In this document: positions 8,487-19,372 of the stretch, in pieces
Numbering within the stretch: the stretch's first letter is position 1
Layout: every line of letters starts with the position of its first letter
Source: Verrucomicrobiales bacterium
GTDB taxonomy: Bacteria; Verrucomicrobiota; Verrucomicrobiia; Limisphaerales; J093
DNA: 64,000 bases
Reading direction: 5' to 3'
Assembly (NCBI GenBank): GCA_024233215.1
Contig: JACKPW010000016.1
Location: 90,601-154,600 of the forward strand
Notes under the pieces: generated by a model
Told to the model about the DNA's origin: nothing
Seen by the model: the letters and a program-made list of their open reading frames with translations, nothing else
Databases searched by the model: none
Translations under genes and position numbers: made by a program

Positions 8487-9821
8487 ATGAGCATGCCAAC
8501 CAGTGAGTCCTCGCCCCGGCCGGCGGTGGTGGTCGCCCGGGCCGTCCTCTTCCCGTTCATTCTGGTCACCAGCCTGTTCGCGTTGTGGGGGTTCGCGAAC
8601 GACATCACCAATCCCATGGTGGCGGCGTTCAAGAACATATTGTTGATCAGCAACTTCGAGAGTTCACTCGTGCAGTTCGCCTTTTATGGCGGCTACTGCT
8701 TCATGGCCATCCCGGCCGCGCTGTTCATCAAGCGCTTCTCCTACAAACTGGGGATCCTGGCGGGGCTGACGCTTTATGCCGTCGGCTGCCTGTTGTTCAT
8801 CCCATCGGGTCACATGATGGCTTTCTGGGCCTTCCTGATCTCCTACTTCGTAATGACCTGCGGCTTGTCATTTCTGGAGACGAGCGCCAACCCCTACATT
8901 CTGGCGATGGGGGAGGAGGCGACGGCCACGCGGCGCCTCAACTTCGCCCAGGCCTTCAATCCGTTGGGCTCCCTGACGGGGATGTTTGTGGCGAAGGAGT
9001 TCATCCTGAAACGGCTCGATCCCTCCACCGAAGAGGCGCGCAAGGTCCTGCTGGAATCGGATCCCGCAGCGTTTGCCCAAATCCAGCAGAGCGATCTCAA
9101 CGTCATCATCGGTCCCTACACCATGCTCGGGTTGGTGGTGCTGGGGGTCCTGGTGCTCTTCGCCCTCGCCAGGTTGCCCAAGGTGTCAGGCGAGGATGAA
9201 CGCCGGCTCGACGCCGGTCCCACGCTCGGCCGGTTGCTGCGCAACAGTCGCTACGTTGAGGGTGTGGTCGCGCAGGCTTTCTATGTGGGAGCCCAGATCA
9301 TGTGCTGGACCTTCATCATCCAGTATGGCGTCAATGAACTCGGTCTGAGCAAAGCCGATGCCCAAGGCTACAACATGATCGCGATGGTGATCTTTGTCTC
9401 ATCCCGGTTTGTGTGCACGTATCTGCTCAAGTTCTTCAGTCCGGGCAAGCTGCTGGCCTGCCTTGCGGCGGGCGGCGGTCTTCTGACGCTGGGGACCATC
9501 CTGATTCACGGCATGCTGGGGCTTTACTGCCTGATTGGCATCTCCGCCTGCATGTCCCTGATGTTTCCCACGATCTACGGGATTGCCCTGGACGGCTTGG
9601 GCGACGACGCCAAGCTGGGATCGGCCGGGTTGATCATGGCGATTGGTGGCGGTTGTCTGATGCCTCCCATCCAAGGGTGGATCATGGACCAGCAGGTCAG
9701 TGTCCTGTCACCCACCCGCTTGTCGTTCGTGTTGCCGTTGGTGTGTTTCGTGGTGATTGCGATCTACGGCTGGCGGACCATGCGCGACCATGCCGCGCGG
9801 CGGGTGCAGGCAGCGGGGTGA
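8487..9821 (+). CDS. fucP: FucP-like sugar:proton symporter (MFS)
   Basis: Twelve-helix major facilitator permease of the FucP/GluP type (444 aa). The first helix has LFALWGFANDITNPMVAAFK, with the Asn-Asp signature of L-fucose permease. Other family motifs are FAFYGGYCFMAIPAALF, SFLETSANPYI and the GEEATATRRLNFAQAFNPLGS segment in the first half. It would import L-fucose or a related sugar with protons. Nearby genes for rhamnose and fucose-type sugars (RhaM at 17.1 kb, GH106 at 43.7 kb) make a deoxy-hexose substrate plausible, but the exact sugar is inference. The gene stands alone upstream of the haem operon. Confidence 0.85.
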   Translation: MSMPTSESSPRPAVVVARAVLFPFILVTSLFALWGFANDITNPMVAAFKNILLISNFESSLVQFAFYGGYCFMAIPAALFIKRFSYKLGILAGLTLYAVGCLLFIPSGHMMAFWAFLISYFVMTCGLSFLETSANPYILAMGEEATATRRLNFAQAFNPLGSLTGMFVAKEFILKRLDPSTEEARKVLLESDPAAFAQIQQSDLNVIIGPYTMLGLVVLGVLVLFALARLPKVSGEDERRLDAGPTLGRLLRNSRYVEGVVAQAFYVGAQIMCWTFIIQYGVNELGLSKADAQGYNMIAMVIFVSSRFVCTYLLKFFSPGKLLACLAAGGGLLTLGTILIHGMLGLYCLIGISACMSLMFPTIYGIALDGLGDDAKLGSAGLIMAIGGGCLMPPIQGWIMDQQVSVLSPTRLSFVLPLVCFVVIAIYGWRTMRDHAARRVQAAG

Positions 9822-9920
9822 GACCAGTTCAGGCCGCGGCATGCGGGGTGGCCAGATTCGTCCGGTGATGCCTCGGTTTTCGCTTCGTGCCGGGCCACCC
9901 GGCACGGCAGACTGTCGCGC

Positions 9921-10963
9921 ATGACGGGCACGAGTCCCACCATGTCCAATCACGACCGCTTCCTGGCGGCCTGTCGCGGTGAGCCCACCGACCGGCCACC
10001 GGTCTGGCTGATGCGCCAAGCCGGGCGGTGTCTTCCGGAATACCGGGCACTGAAGGAGCGCCATACCTTTCTGGAACTGGTTCAGACGCCGGATCTGGCG
10101 GTTGAGGTGACGTTGCAGCCGGTTCGCCGGTTCGGGTTCGATGCGGCGATCCTCTTCAGTGACATCCTGATCGTCGCCGAGGCGCTGGGGCAGCACTACC
10201 ACTTTCGTGAGACCGGGGGCATCGGCATGGACTTTGCCGTGCGGTCGGCGGCGGACGTGGATCGCCTGGACGAGTCGGCCCTTGAAGAACGCCTGGGGTA
10301 CGTCTGGGAGGCGCTGCGGCTGCTGCGGCGGGAGTTGGACGGGAAGACGGCGTTGATCGGCTTTGCCGGGTCGCCATGGACCCTGGCCAACTTCATGATC
10401 GAAGGCGGCAGCGTGCCGGCCTGGGGCAACGCCCTGGCGATGGTGCGTGAGGACCCGGTGCTCTACGCGCGGCTGGCGGAGAAACTTACCCGGACCGTGA
10501 CGCGATTGCTGGAATTGCAGATCGAGGCGGGGGCCGAGGTGGTCCAGGTGTTCGACACCCTCGGGGGGCTTGCCGGTGAGGCGGATTTCGAGGCGGCCTC
10601 GGGGCGCTGGCTGGGGGACATCGTGAGCGGACTCCGCGGGCGGGCGCCGGTGATCGTCTTTGCCAAGGGCGTCCATCATGCCTGGCCCGACCTGGCCGCC
10701 ACCGGCGCCAATGTCCTGGGCGTGGATCATGGTGTCGCCATGGCCGAGGTGGCGGAACAGGTGCCGGCCTCCGTGGCACTGCAGGGAAACCTCGATCCGG
10801 CGCTGCTGCTGACCACTCCGGAGCAGGTGCGGACGGGAGTGCATCAGGTGATCGCTTCCCTGCAAGGCCGGCCCGGCCACATCTTCAACCTCGGCCACGG
10901 CGTGCCGCCCGAGGCGAAACTGGAAAACCTCGCCGCCCTGGTCGAAACTGTACGCGCAACGGC

Positions 10964-10967
<4 letters not shown>
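9921..10967 (+). CDS. hemE: Uroporphyrinogen decarboxylase
   Basis: Decarboxylates the four acetate side chains of uroporphyrinogen III to coproporphyrinogen III. The 348-aa protein has the signature PPVWLMRQAGR near residue 26, the catalytic region AAILFSDILIV near residue 73 and GNLDP near the C-terminus. ATG 9921 is used here; ATG 9942 (MSNHDRF) is also possible and lies nearer to the conserved start. Its end overlaps hemN by 4 bp (ATGA), which shows a coupled haem operon hemE-hemN-hemG. Confidence 0.96.
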
Positions 10968-12343
<1,376 letters not shown>

Positions 12344-12354
12344 CGCGCCGTCTC

Positions 12355-13761
12355 ATGGTCTCGCCAAACCACAGCATTGCCATCGTCGGGGCGGGCATTA
12401 CCGGCCTGACCGCCGCCTTCCGGTTGCGCCAGCGGGGACTGCCCGTCACGGTCTATGAAGCCTCGGACCGGGTGGGCGGCGTGATTCGTTCGGTGCGCGA
12501 GGACGGATACCTGGCGGAGTTCGGGCCCAACTCGGTCCTGGACATATCGCCGGTCATTCGGGCCCTGATCAAGGATCTCGACCTCGAATCCCACCGGATC
12601 TACTCGGATCCCGCGGCCGAGAACCGCTATCTCGTGCGTTGGCGCCGGCCCGTCCTCATGCCGGCCTCGCCTCCCGGGTTTCTCACCTGCAAGCTGTTCT
12701 CGTGGTCGGCGAAACTGGCGTTGTTGCGCGAGCCTTTCCTCCCCAAGGCGCCGGCGGATCGGGAGGAATCGGTGGCCGACTTTGTCCTGCGTCGCCTGAA
12801 CCGCGAATGGCTGGATTACGCGATCAACCCGATGATCGCCGGTATCTTCGCCGGAGATCCCGCGCGGCTTTCGGTCCTGCACGGATTCCCCAAGCTGCAT
12901 GCCCTGGAGCAGCGTTACGGGTCACTGATCAAGGGGCAGATTCTTGGCGCGAAGGAGCGCAAGCGCAAGGGGGAGGTCTCTAAACAGGAGGCGCCGAAGG
13001 TCTCCTTCGATGAGGGACTGCAGGTGCTGACGGACACCCTGGGGGAGCGGTTGGGTGATGCGCTGTGCTTGAGCCGCCCGGTTCGGTTGATTGCGCGCGA
13101 TCCGCAGTCTGGCTGGCGGGTGGAAACCGGCATGGGGGCGGGCCGGCATCGGGCGGTTCTGCTCGCCGCCCCCGCTTACCGGCTCAGCGAAATCGCGGTG
13201 GAGGGCGGCAGCGGACTGGACCTGACTCCGTTGGGTGAGATCCACTATCCGCCGGTCGCCAGCGTGGTCCTGGGATATCGTCGGGAGGATGTCACCCATC
13301 CGCTGGACGGATTCGGCGTGCTCGTGCCCGAGGTTGAGCGGTATCGTATCCTGGGAACGCTCTTCTCCTCGTCGCTCTTTCCCAATCGCGCCCCCGCCGG
13401 CCACGTTGCGCTCACGAGCTATGTCGGGGGGATGCGTGCGCCCGATCTGGCCCGGCGTTCGGAGGACGAACTGGTGGCGCTCACCGACGAGGATTTGCGG
13501 GAGCTGCTCGGGGTGCGAGGTCGTCCGACGTTCCGCCACGTCATGGTCTATCCCCGGGCGATTCCGCAGTACGTGCTGGGCTATGGTCGGTTCAAGGACC
13601 ACATGGACCGGTTGGAGTCCGATCTGCCCGGCCTGTTCTTCGCGGGGCATTATCGGAACGGCATCTCCCTGGCCGACTCGATTCTGGCCGGGGATGACGT
13701 GGCCCGGCGCATCGCGGAACGGGCGGGGATGCCGGCGGCCTCGGAGATTCAGACCAGGTAG
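12355..13761 (+). CDS. hemG: Protoporphyrinogen oxidase (HemG/HemY type)
   Basis: FAD-dependent oxidase that makes protoporphyrin IX, the step after HemN. The dinucleotide motif IVGAGITGLTAAFRL lies near residue 10 and is followed by YEASDRVGGVIRS and the EFGPNS segment. The C-terminus has the FAD-contact motif GLFFAGHYRNGISLADSI. The 468-aa length is normal for the oxygen-dependent family. ATG 12355 lies 11 bp after hemN. Its last 13 bases overlap the 3' end of the convergent gene on the other strand. Confidence 0.94.
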   Translation: MVSPNHSIAIVGAGITGLTAAFRLRQRGLPVTVYEASDRVGGVIRSVREDGYLAEFGPNSVLDISPVIRALIKDLDLESHRIYSDPAAENRYLVRWRRPVLMPASPPGFLTCKLFSWSAKLALLREPFLPKAPADREESVADFVLRRLNREWLDYAINPMIAGIFAGDPARLSVLHGFPKLHALEQRYGSLIKGQILGAKERKRKGEVSKQEAPKVSFDEGLQVLTDTLGERLGDALCLSRPVRLIARDPQSGWRVETGMGAGRHRAVLLAAPAYRLSEIAVEGGSGLDLTPLGEIHYPPVASVVLGYRREDVTHPLDGFGVLVPEVERYRILGTLFSSSLFPNRAPAGHVALTSYVGGMRAPDLARRSEDELVALTDEDLRELLGVRGRPTFRHVMVYPRAIPQYVLGYGRFKDHMDRLESDLPGLFFAGHYRNGISLADSILAGDDVARRIAERAGMPAASEIQTR

Positions 13762-15635
13762 GGCTTGTATTCGGGCACCATCTCCTGAATCAACATCTTG
13801 AGCTGGTTGCGTTCGGTTTGGTGCAGCCGGGCCGTGAGCCGGTCCAGGGAATCGCGGATCCCGGCCAGATCCGCGGGCTGGCAGACGAAGCGCATGATCT
13901 TGGGGTGTTTCGTTTCCACCATGTTTTCCCCGCCGTGGGTGATTTCCTCGAACAGCTTCTCACCCGGCCGCAACCCGGTGAACTTGATCTCAATGTCCTC
14001 ATCGGGCTGCAACCCGGACAACTCGATGAGCTGGCGGGCCAGATCCACGATCTTCACCGGCTGTCCCATGTCGAGGACGAAGATCTCCCCGCCTTCCCCT
14101 TGCGCGGCGCTTTGCAGCACCAGGCCGGCTGCCTCGGGGATCGTCATGAAGTAGCGGGTGACGTCGGGATGCGTCACCGAGACCGGTCCCCCCGCAGCGA
14201 TCTGGCGGTTGAAGGTGGGAATGACGCTCCCCGAGGAGCCGAGCACGTTCCCAAAGCGCACCGCCATGAACCGGGTGTTCCCGCCGTGGTTCGCCGCGAA
14301 CGCCTGGAGATAGATTTCGGCCAGCCGCTTCGAGGCCCCCATGACATTGGTGGGATTGATTGCCTTGTCCGTAGAGATCAGGACGAACCGCTCCAGCTTG
14401 AACTCGGCGGCGAGGTCCACCATGTGAACGGTGCCCAGCGTGTTGTTCTTCAGCGCCTCACTCGGCTGGCTTTCCATCATCGGCACGTGCTTGTGCGCTG
14501 CCGCGTGGAACAGTACCCCGGGCTTGAATCGTTCGAAGATGTAACGCATCCGGTCCCGGTCCAGGATGTCACCGATCAACGGCAGGACCACGCCCCAGTG
14601 GCCCGTCTCGATGAGTTCCTGTTCGATGGGAAACAGCTGGACCTCGGATTGGTCCAGGAGCAGTAGCTGGGAGGGATTGAACCCGGCGATCTGTCGACAA
14701 AGCTCGCTCCCGATGCTCCCGCCCGCGCCGGTGACCATGACCACCTTGTTCTGCAGGATCTGACGGATGTTCTCGGTCTCCAGCTTCACCGGATCGCGCC
14801 CCAGCAGGTCCTGGATTTCCACCGGCCGCAACTGGCTGACCCGCACCTTCCCGGAAGCCAGCTGGTCGAGCGACGGCACGGTCTGGAATTTCAGATGGGC
14901 GGCCTGCAGAATCCGTACCACCTCGCCCACCCGCTTTGCGGTGGCCGACGGCATCGCGATGATGGCCTCTTCGATCCGCCATTCCGGCTGGGGTTGCCGG
15001 AGGAGTTCCGGGGCGCCGGCCACTCCCACCCCATGGACCTGCGAGCGCCACTTGCCCCGGTCATCGTCGAAGAAGAGCACGGGTTGCATCCCCAGACCAC
15101 GCCGCCCGAGCAGTTCCCGGGCCAGATTCGCGCCGACATCCCCCGCCCCGATGATGGCGACGCGACGCACATGCTGTCGTTCCAGCCCGCTCGCCTTGGC
15201 ATAGCGTTCGCGAACCATGCGGAAAGCCAGTCGGGCCAGCGTGATGCCTCCCGTCGTGAGTACGAAGTTGATGAGCAGGACGCCGCGGGGAGGCAGCGTG
15301 GTCTGCGAAGGGAGGAAGCGCAGCCCATAGAGGATGGCTGACGCCCCTCCCACCGCGAGCACGATGCGCCGGAAATCCGGGATGCTGAAGTAGCTCAGCA
15401 AACCCGCGAACTGGCCGAATATCGCCAGAAATGCCAGCCGCAGCGGCAGTTCCCAGAGCCAGCCCCAATGGTACTGGGCCAACTGGGCCTCGGGCACATC
15501 GAAGTCAAACCGCAGGGCGAAGGACAGCAGGTGGCTGACCCATAGCACGAACGCGTAGGCCACCCCGAGGATCAGGAACCTGCTGGCTGAGTATTGGTTG
15601 AGGCGCAGCTTCATTGAATCAAGAAGCGACATCAT
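13749..15635 (-). CDS. PglF/FlaA1-type nucleoside-diphosphate-sugar 4,6-dehydratase
   Basis: Membrane-bound nucleotide-sugar dehydratase/epimerase of the CapD/WbpM/PglF group, about 628 aa, which makes UDP-4-keto-6-deoxy sugars for surface polysaccharide or glycan assembly. Four transmembrane helices occupy about residues 15-130. A Rossmann domain follows (VAIIGAGDVGANLARELLG), then the short-chain dehydrogenase domain with VTGAGGSIGSELCRQI near residue 290. The active-site segment NPTNVMGASKRLAEI has Met in place of Tyr before the Lys, which is usual in this family. ATG 15635 is chosen over a TTG further upstream. Its end overlaps hemG by 13 bp. Confidence 0.9.
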   Translation of the reverse strand: MMSLLDSMKLRLNQYSASRFLILGVAYAFVLWVSHLLSFALRFDFDVPEAQLAQYHWGWLWELPLRLAFLAIFGQFAGLLSYFSIPDFRRIVLAVGGASAILYGLRFLPSQTTLPPRGVLLINFVLTTGGITLARLAFRMVRERYAKASGLERQHVRRVAIIGAGDVGANLARELLGRRGLGMQPVLFFDDDRGKWRSQVHGVGVAGAPELLRQPQPEWRIEEAIIAMPSATAKRVGEVVRILQAAHLKFQTVPSLDQLASGKVRVSQLRPVEIQDLLGRDPVKLETENIRQILQNKVVMVTGAGGSIGSELCRQIAGFNPSQLLLLDQSEVQLFPIEQELIETGHWGVVLPLIGDILDRDRMRYIFERFKPGVLFHAAAHKHVPMMESQPSEALKNNTLGTVHMVDLAAEFKLERFVLISTDKAINPTNVMGASKRLAEIYLQAFAANHGGNTRFMAVRFGNVLGSSGSVIPTFNRQIAAGGPVSVTHPDVTRYFMTIPEAAGLVLQSAAQGEGGEIFVLDMGQPVKIVDLARQLIELSGLQPDEDIEIKFTGLRPGEKLFEEITHGGENMVETKHPKIMRFVCQPADLAGIRDSLDRLTARLHQTERNQLKMLIQEMVPEYKPYLV

Positions 15636-15795
15636 TCCGACGCGGTGCAAGCCGAAGCAAGGCGGAAACGGCGGTTCTCATGGGGGCGTCCGCCCGTGGC
15701 CGGGCTCCTTCAAGCAGCGGCGTTGCCATCGCGCCCGCCCCTGCGTATGCTGAACGCCAATGCCATCCGGCCCGTCCGACATCATCGACAAGACC

Positions 15796-17097
15796 ATGAC
15801 CAAGCACATTCGCCGCTCCCGCCGTTCCTTCCTCCAAACCGCCGTCACCGCCGCCTCCGCCGCGCCCTTCCTGCTGCCCTCCCGCATCTGGACCGCCCGG
15901 GGGCAGGAGGTCCCAAACAACCGCCTGAACTTCGGCTACATCGGCGTCGGCAAGCAGGGGCGCCACCTGCTGAACAGCTTCCTTCCGCACGACAACGTGC
16001 AGGTCGTCGCCGTCAACGACGTGGACACCACCCGTCGGAACCATCACCGGAAGCTGGTGGAGGATTTCTACACCAGCCGCACCGGCAAACCGTGGCAGGG
16101 CTGCGCGAGCTACACCGACTACCGCGAACTGCTTGAGCGCAAGGACATCGACGCCGTGGTCATTGCCACACCGGATCACTGGCACGCCCTCCCGGTGGTG
16201 CAGGCCGCCCGGGCGAAGAAGGACATTTACTGCGAGAAGCCGCTCTCCCTGACGATCCGTGAGGCGCGGGTCATGGCGAATGCCGTCCGCGAGAACAACG
16301 TCGTCTTTCAGACCGGTTCCATGCAGCGCTCGGACGGCTCTTTCTGGAAGGGCTGCACGCTCGTCCGGAACGGCATGATCGGCGAGATCAAAGAGGTTTA
16401 CGCCAATGTCGGCGGCCCCAGCCAATGGTGCGACCTGCCGGAGGAACCCATGGAACCCGGCCTGGACTGGAACGAATGGCTTGGCCAGGCGCCGGTGCGC
16501 CCCTACAACTCGGTCCTGAGTCCGCGTGGGGTCCACGATCACTTCCCGAACTGGCGTTCCTACCGCGAATACTCCGGCGGCGGCATGACCGACTGGGGGG
16601 CTCACCATTTTGACATCGCGCAATGGGGCCTTGGCATGGACGAGAGCGGCCCGGTCGAGATCATCCCGCCGAATGGCCGGGACGTGAAGCGCTTGACCTA
16701 CCTCTACAAGAGCGGCGTCAAGCTCATCCACGGCGGTCTCGAAGGGTACAACTTCGGCGTGGTGTTCGTCGGCACCAAGGGCAAGGTGTGTGTGGATCGG
16801 GGCCGGTTCTCGGCCGAGCCCGCTGAACTCGAGAAGGTGGAGTTCGACAAACTGCCGGTCCAGCTTTACCGGAGCCGGAACCACTACCGGGATTTCACGA
16901 GCTGCATCGCCAGTCGGCAGCGCCCCATCTGTGACGTGGAGGTGGGCGCCCGGTCCGTGACGGTTTGCCACCTTGGCAACCTCGCTTACTGGAACAAGCG
17001 CGCGCTGAAATGGGATCCGGCTCGCGAGCGGTTCATTGGCGATGAGGAGGCCAACACCTGGCTCGACCGCGAGAAGCGCGATCCTTACAAGGTCTGA
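15796..17097 (+). CDS. Tat-exported Gfo/Idh/MocA family oxidoreductase
   Basis: NAD(P)-dependent oxidoreductase of a class expanded in Verrucomicrobiota and Planctomycetota. A twin-arginine signal (SRRSFLQTAVTAASAAPF) is present near the N-terminus, followed by the Rossmann motif NFGYIGVGKQGRHLL. Then come VVIATPDHWHA and the EKP motif in YCEKPLSLTI (near residue 150), which carries the catalytic Lys. The C-terminal domain contains GGGMTDWGAHHFDIAQWGLG. ATG 15796 is chosen because it places the Tat motif at the usual distance; ATG 15760 is the alternative. It precedes rhaM by 8 bp, so a sugar or sugar-acid substrate is likely. Confidence 0.88.
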   Translation: MTKHIRRSRRSFLQTAVTAASAAPFLLPSRIWTARGQEVPNNRLNFGYIGVGKQGRHLLNSFLPHDNVQVVAVNDVDTTRRNHHRKLVEDFYTSRTGKPWQGCASYTDYRELLERKDIDAVVIATPDHWHALPVVQAARAKKDIYCEKPLSLTIREARVMANAVRENNVVFQTGSMQRSDGSFWKGCTLVRNGMIGEIKEVYANVGGPSQWCDLPEEPMEPGLDWNEWLGQAPVRPYNSVLSPRGVHDHFPNWRSYREYSGGGMTDWGAHHFDIAQWGLGMDESGPVEIIPPNGRDVKRLTYLYKSGVKLIHGGLEGYNFGVVFVGTKGKVCVDRGRFSAEPAELEKVEFDKLPVQLYRSRNHYRDFTSCIASRQRPICDVEVGARSVTVCHLGNLAYWNKRALKWDPARERFIGDEEANTWLDREKRDPYKV

Positions 17098-17105
17098 CCT
17101 GTGCC

Positions 17106-17429
17106 ATGATCCGCAAGGCATTTGTCATGTCCGTGAATGAGGGTGCCGAGGCTGAATACGAGCGCCGGCACCGCCCCATCTGGCCCGAACTCGAGGCCAC
17201 GCTGCGGGCCCACGGGGTGGGCACCTACTCCATCTTTCTCCACCCACAGACCCGGCAACTCTTCGGTTACGTCGAGTGTGCCAGCGAGACCCAATGGCTG
17301 GCGATCGCCCGCACGGCGGTGTGCCGGCGTTGGTGGGAACACATGCGCGAGATCATGCCTGCCAATCCCGACAACAGCCCGGTCTCGACGGAACTCCGCG
17401 AGGTCTTCCACCTGAGCGAGGCTTCCTGA
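17106..17429 (+). CDS. rhaM: L-rhamnose mutarotase
   Basis: Small enzyme (107 aa) that interconverts the alpha and beta anomers of L-rhamnose. The family pattern is clear: KAFVMSVNEGAEAEYERRH at the start, with the catalytic His in RRHRPIWPELEATL, then GVGTYSIFLHPQTRQLFGYV and the WWEHMREIMPANPDNSP end. It starts 8 bp after the oxidoreductase and precedes the GH43-like gene, so the three probably act together on a rhamnose-containing polysaccharide or glycoside. No other rha catabolic gene is in the window. Confidence 0.92.
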   Translation: MIRKAFVMSVNEGAEAEYERRHRPIWPELEATLRAHGVGTYSIFLHPQTRQLFGYVECASETQWLAIARTAVCRRWWEHMREIMPANPDNSPVSTELREVFHLSEAS

Positions 17430-17503
17430 CACCGTAGGGACCCGAAGAGGGGAAGCCGCCTCCCCGCCACGAGCCGCACGCCGTCCTTCCGTCACATCCT
17501 GCC

Positions 17504-19372
17504 ATGCTGAACCGCCGGTACGTCCTGTTCCTCCTGTCGGTCTTGATGACCCTCCTCGCGGCGGGGGAGACCGGTGTTGCCGCGGAGTTCCCGCTCCGCC
17601 TCGAGGACATCCGCGTTCGCGACCCGTTCGTGGTCGCGGATGGCGGCAGCGGTTCCTACTACCTCTATGCCCAGACCGGCAACCGCGGGCGGTCAGCGCT
17701 TCGCGGCGTGGAGGCGTATCGCAGTCGGGATCTGGAGCACTGGTCGGGACCTTTTTTGGTCTTTCAGAAGCCCGATGACTTCTGGGGTGGTAACGAGGTC
17801 TGGGCGCCGGAGGTGCATCGACTGGGGGACCGCTGCTACCTCTTCGTCAGTTTCAATGGCCGCGAGGGGGGACGCGGCACGCACATCTTTCGCGCGGATT
17901 CGCCCGCCGGCCCGTTCGAGTGGTTCAGCGACAACGCCTGCACTCCACCGGAGGAACGCTGTCTGGATGGGACGCCGTTCGTCGAGGCCGACGGCACCTG
18001 CTGGCTCGTCTACTGTCAGGAATGGGTGCAACTCGGCGATGGCGCGATGAGGGCCGTGCGCATGAAGGCGGACTGGAGTGCACGGATTGGCGATCCAATT
18101 CGGCTCTTCAGCGCCAGTGAGGCGCCGTGGGTCCGGCAGATTGAAGGAGGCCGGCTGCGTCCGGACGGGGGGTTTGTCACGGATGGTCCGGCGTTTCACC
18201 GGACGCGGGGCGGCCGCCTGCTGCTGCTCTGGTCGAGCTTTGGAGAACGCGGCTATGCGGTGGGGATTGCCGAATCCGACAACGGCCGGCTCGACGGGCA
18301 TTGGACGCAGCGGGCCGGGCCGCTCTTCGCGGACGACGGCGGGCATTGCATGACCTTCGACACCTTCGATGGACGGCACCTTCTGGCGCTGCATCAACCC
18401 AACAGCGGCGGGGCGGAGCGGGTGCGGTTGTTCGATCTGGTGGAGTTCAGCGACCAGCTTGTACTCCGGCCGTATGAACGATTCGCGGGTTACCTGTTCG
18501 CGCACATGCTCAAGGAAGACTACGCCCATCTGTATTATTCGATCAGCACGGACGGACGGCACTGGCGCATGCTGAACAACCGCCGCCGGATTCTGCCGGA
18601 CTACCTGGGTCATCCGGACATCACGCGGGGGCCGGACGGCCGGTTCTACCTGGTTGGCAATGTGAAGTGGGACGAGGACCTGCGGTTCTGGGTGAGCGAC
18701 GATCTGGTGACGTGGCAACGCCGGGGCGACCACCATCTCGATGTGTCAAAGCAGCCGGGCTTTGACCGCAACACCCGCAACCACGGCGCGCCGAAGCTCT
18801 GGTTTGATGACTCGACGCAACGTTTTGTGATCTCCTGGCACAGCTCGAAGAACCCCCCGCTGCGCGAGCAGCCCGAGTGGTTCTGGGCCGGGCAACGCAC
18901 GTTCTACATCACGTCGCCGGACCTGCGGACCTTCACCGAGCCGGCCCGGTTGTTTCCGTTCGAGACGGCCACCATCGACACCATCATTCGCCGCGAGGGC
19001 GACCGCTACTTCGCGATCCTCAAGGACGAGTTGTATCCCTCGTTCGACTGGCCCACCGGCAAGACGCTCCGGCTGAGCCGTGCTCCCTCGCTTGCGGGTC
19101 CCTGGAGCGAGCCGGGTTTCCCGATCTCGCCAAACTTCCGGGAAGCGCCCACGCTGATTCCGCGTCCCGACGGACAGGGGTGGCTGCTGTACTACGAGCA
19201 GTACCCCGCGGTGCAGTACGGCGTGTCCACCGCCCCGACATTGAATGGCCCGTGGTACGCCGATTTTGTGCCGGGCTACGAGGTGCCGGAGGGGGCGCGG
19301 CACGGCTGCATGCTGGCATTGCACGAATCGGAACTGCAGGCAATCCTCACCGCCTATGACGCGAAGCAATAG
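17504..19372 (+). CDS. Secreted glycosyl hydrolase family 43-like protein, two propellers
   Basis: Predicted secreted protein of 622 aa. A signal peptide covers about residues 1-26 (YVLFLLSVLMTLLAAGETGVAA). Two successive five-bladed-propeller-like segments follow. The first (about 30-300) has IRVRDPFVVAD, where the Asp suits the GH43 catalytic base, and EVWAPEVHRLGDRCYLF. The second (about 320-610) has GHPDITRGPDGRFYLVGNVKW and NHGAPKLWFD. It may cleave arabinose- or xylose-type linkages, but the substrate is not evident and some family members are non-catalytic. Its end overlaps the next gene by 17 bp. Confidence 0.78.
   Translation: MLNRRYVLFLLSVLMTLLAAGETGVAAEFPLRLEDIRVRDPFVVADGGSGSYYLYAQTGNRGRSALRGVEAYRSRDLEHWSGPFLVFQKPDDFWGGNEVWAPEVHRLGDRCYLFVSFNGREGGRGTHIFRADSPAGPFEWFSDNACTPPEERCLDGTPFVEADGTCWLVYCQEWVQLGDGAMRAVRMKADWSARIGDPIRLFSASEAPWVRQIEGGRLRPDGGFVTDGPAFHRTRGGRLLLLWSSFGERGYAVGIAESDNGRLDGHWTQRAGPLFADDGGHCMTFDTFDGRHLLALHQPNSGGAERVRLFDLVEFSDQLVLRPYERFAGYLFAHMLKEDYAHLYYSISTDGRHWRMLNNRRRILPDYLGHPDITRGPDGRFYLVGNVKWDEDLRFWVSDDLVTWQRRGDHHLDVSKQPGFDRNTRNHGAPKLWFDDSTQRFVISWHSSKNPPLREQPEWFWAGQRTFYITSPDLRTFTEPARLFPFETATIDTIIRREGDRYFAILKDELYPSFDWPTGKTLRLSRAPSLAGPWSEPGFPISPNFREAPTLIPRPDGQGWLLYYEQYPAVQYGVSTAPTLNGPWYADFVPGYEVPEGARHGCMLALHESELQAILTAYDAKQ

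Noticed and set aside
15619..17121. Minus-strand open frame of about 500 codons opposite the Gfo/Idh gene
   Set aside because: The plus strand has a clear Tat signal and EKP motif; the antisense frame has none.
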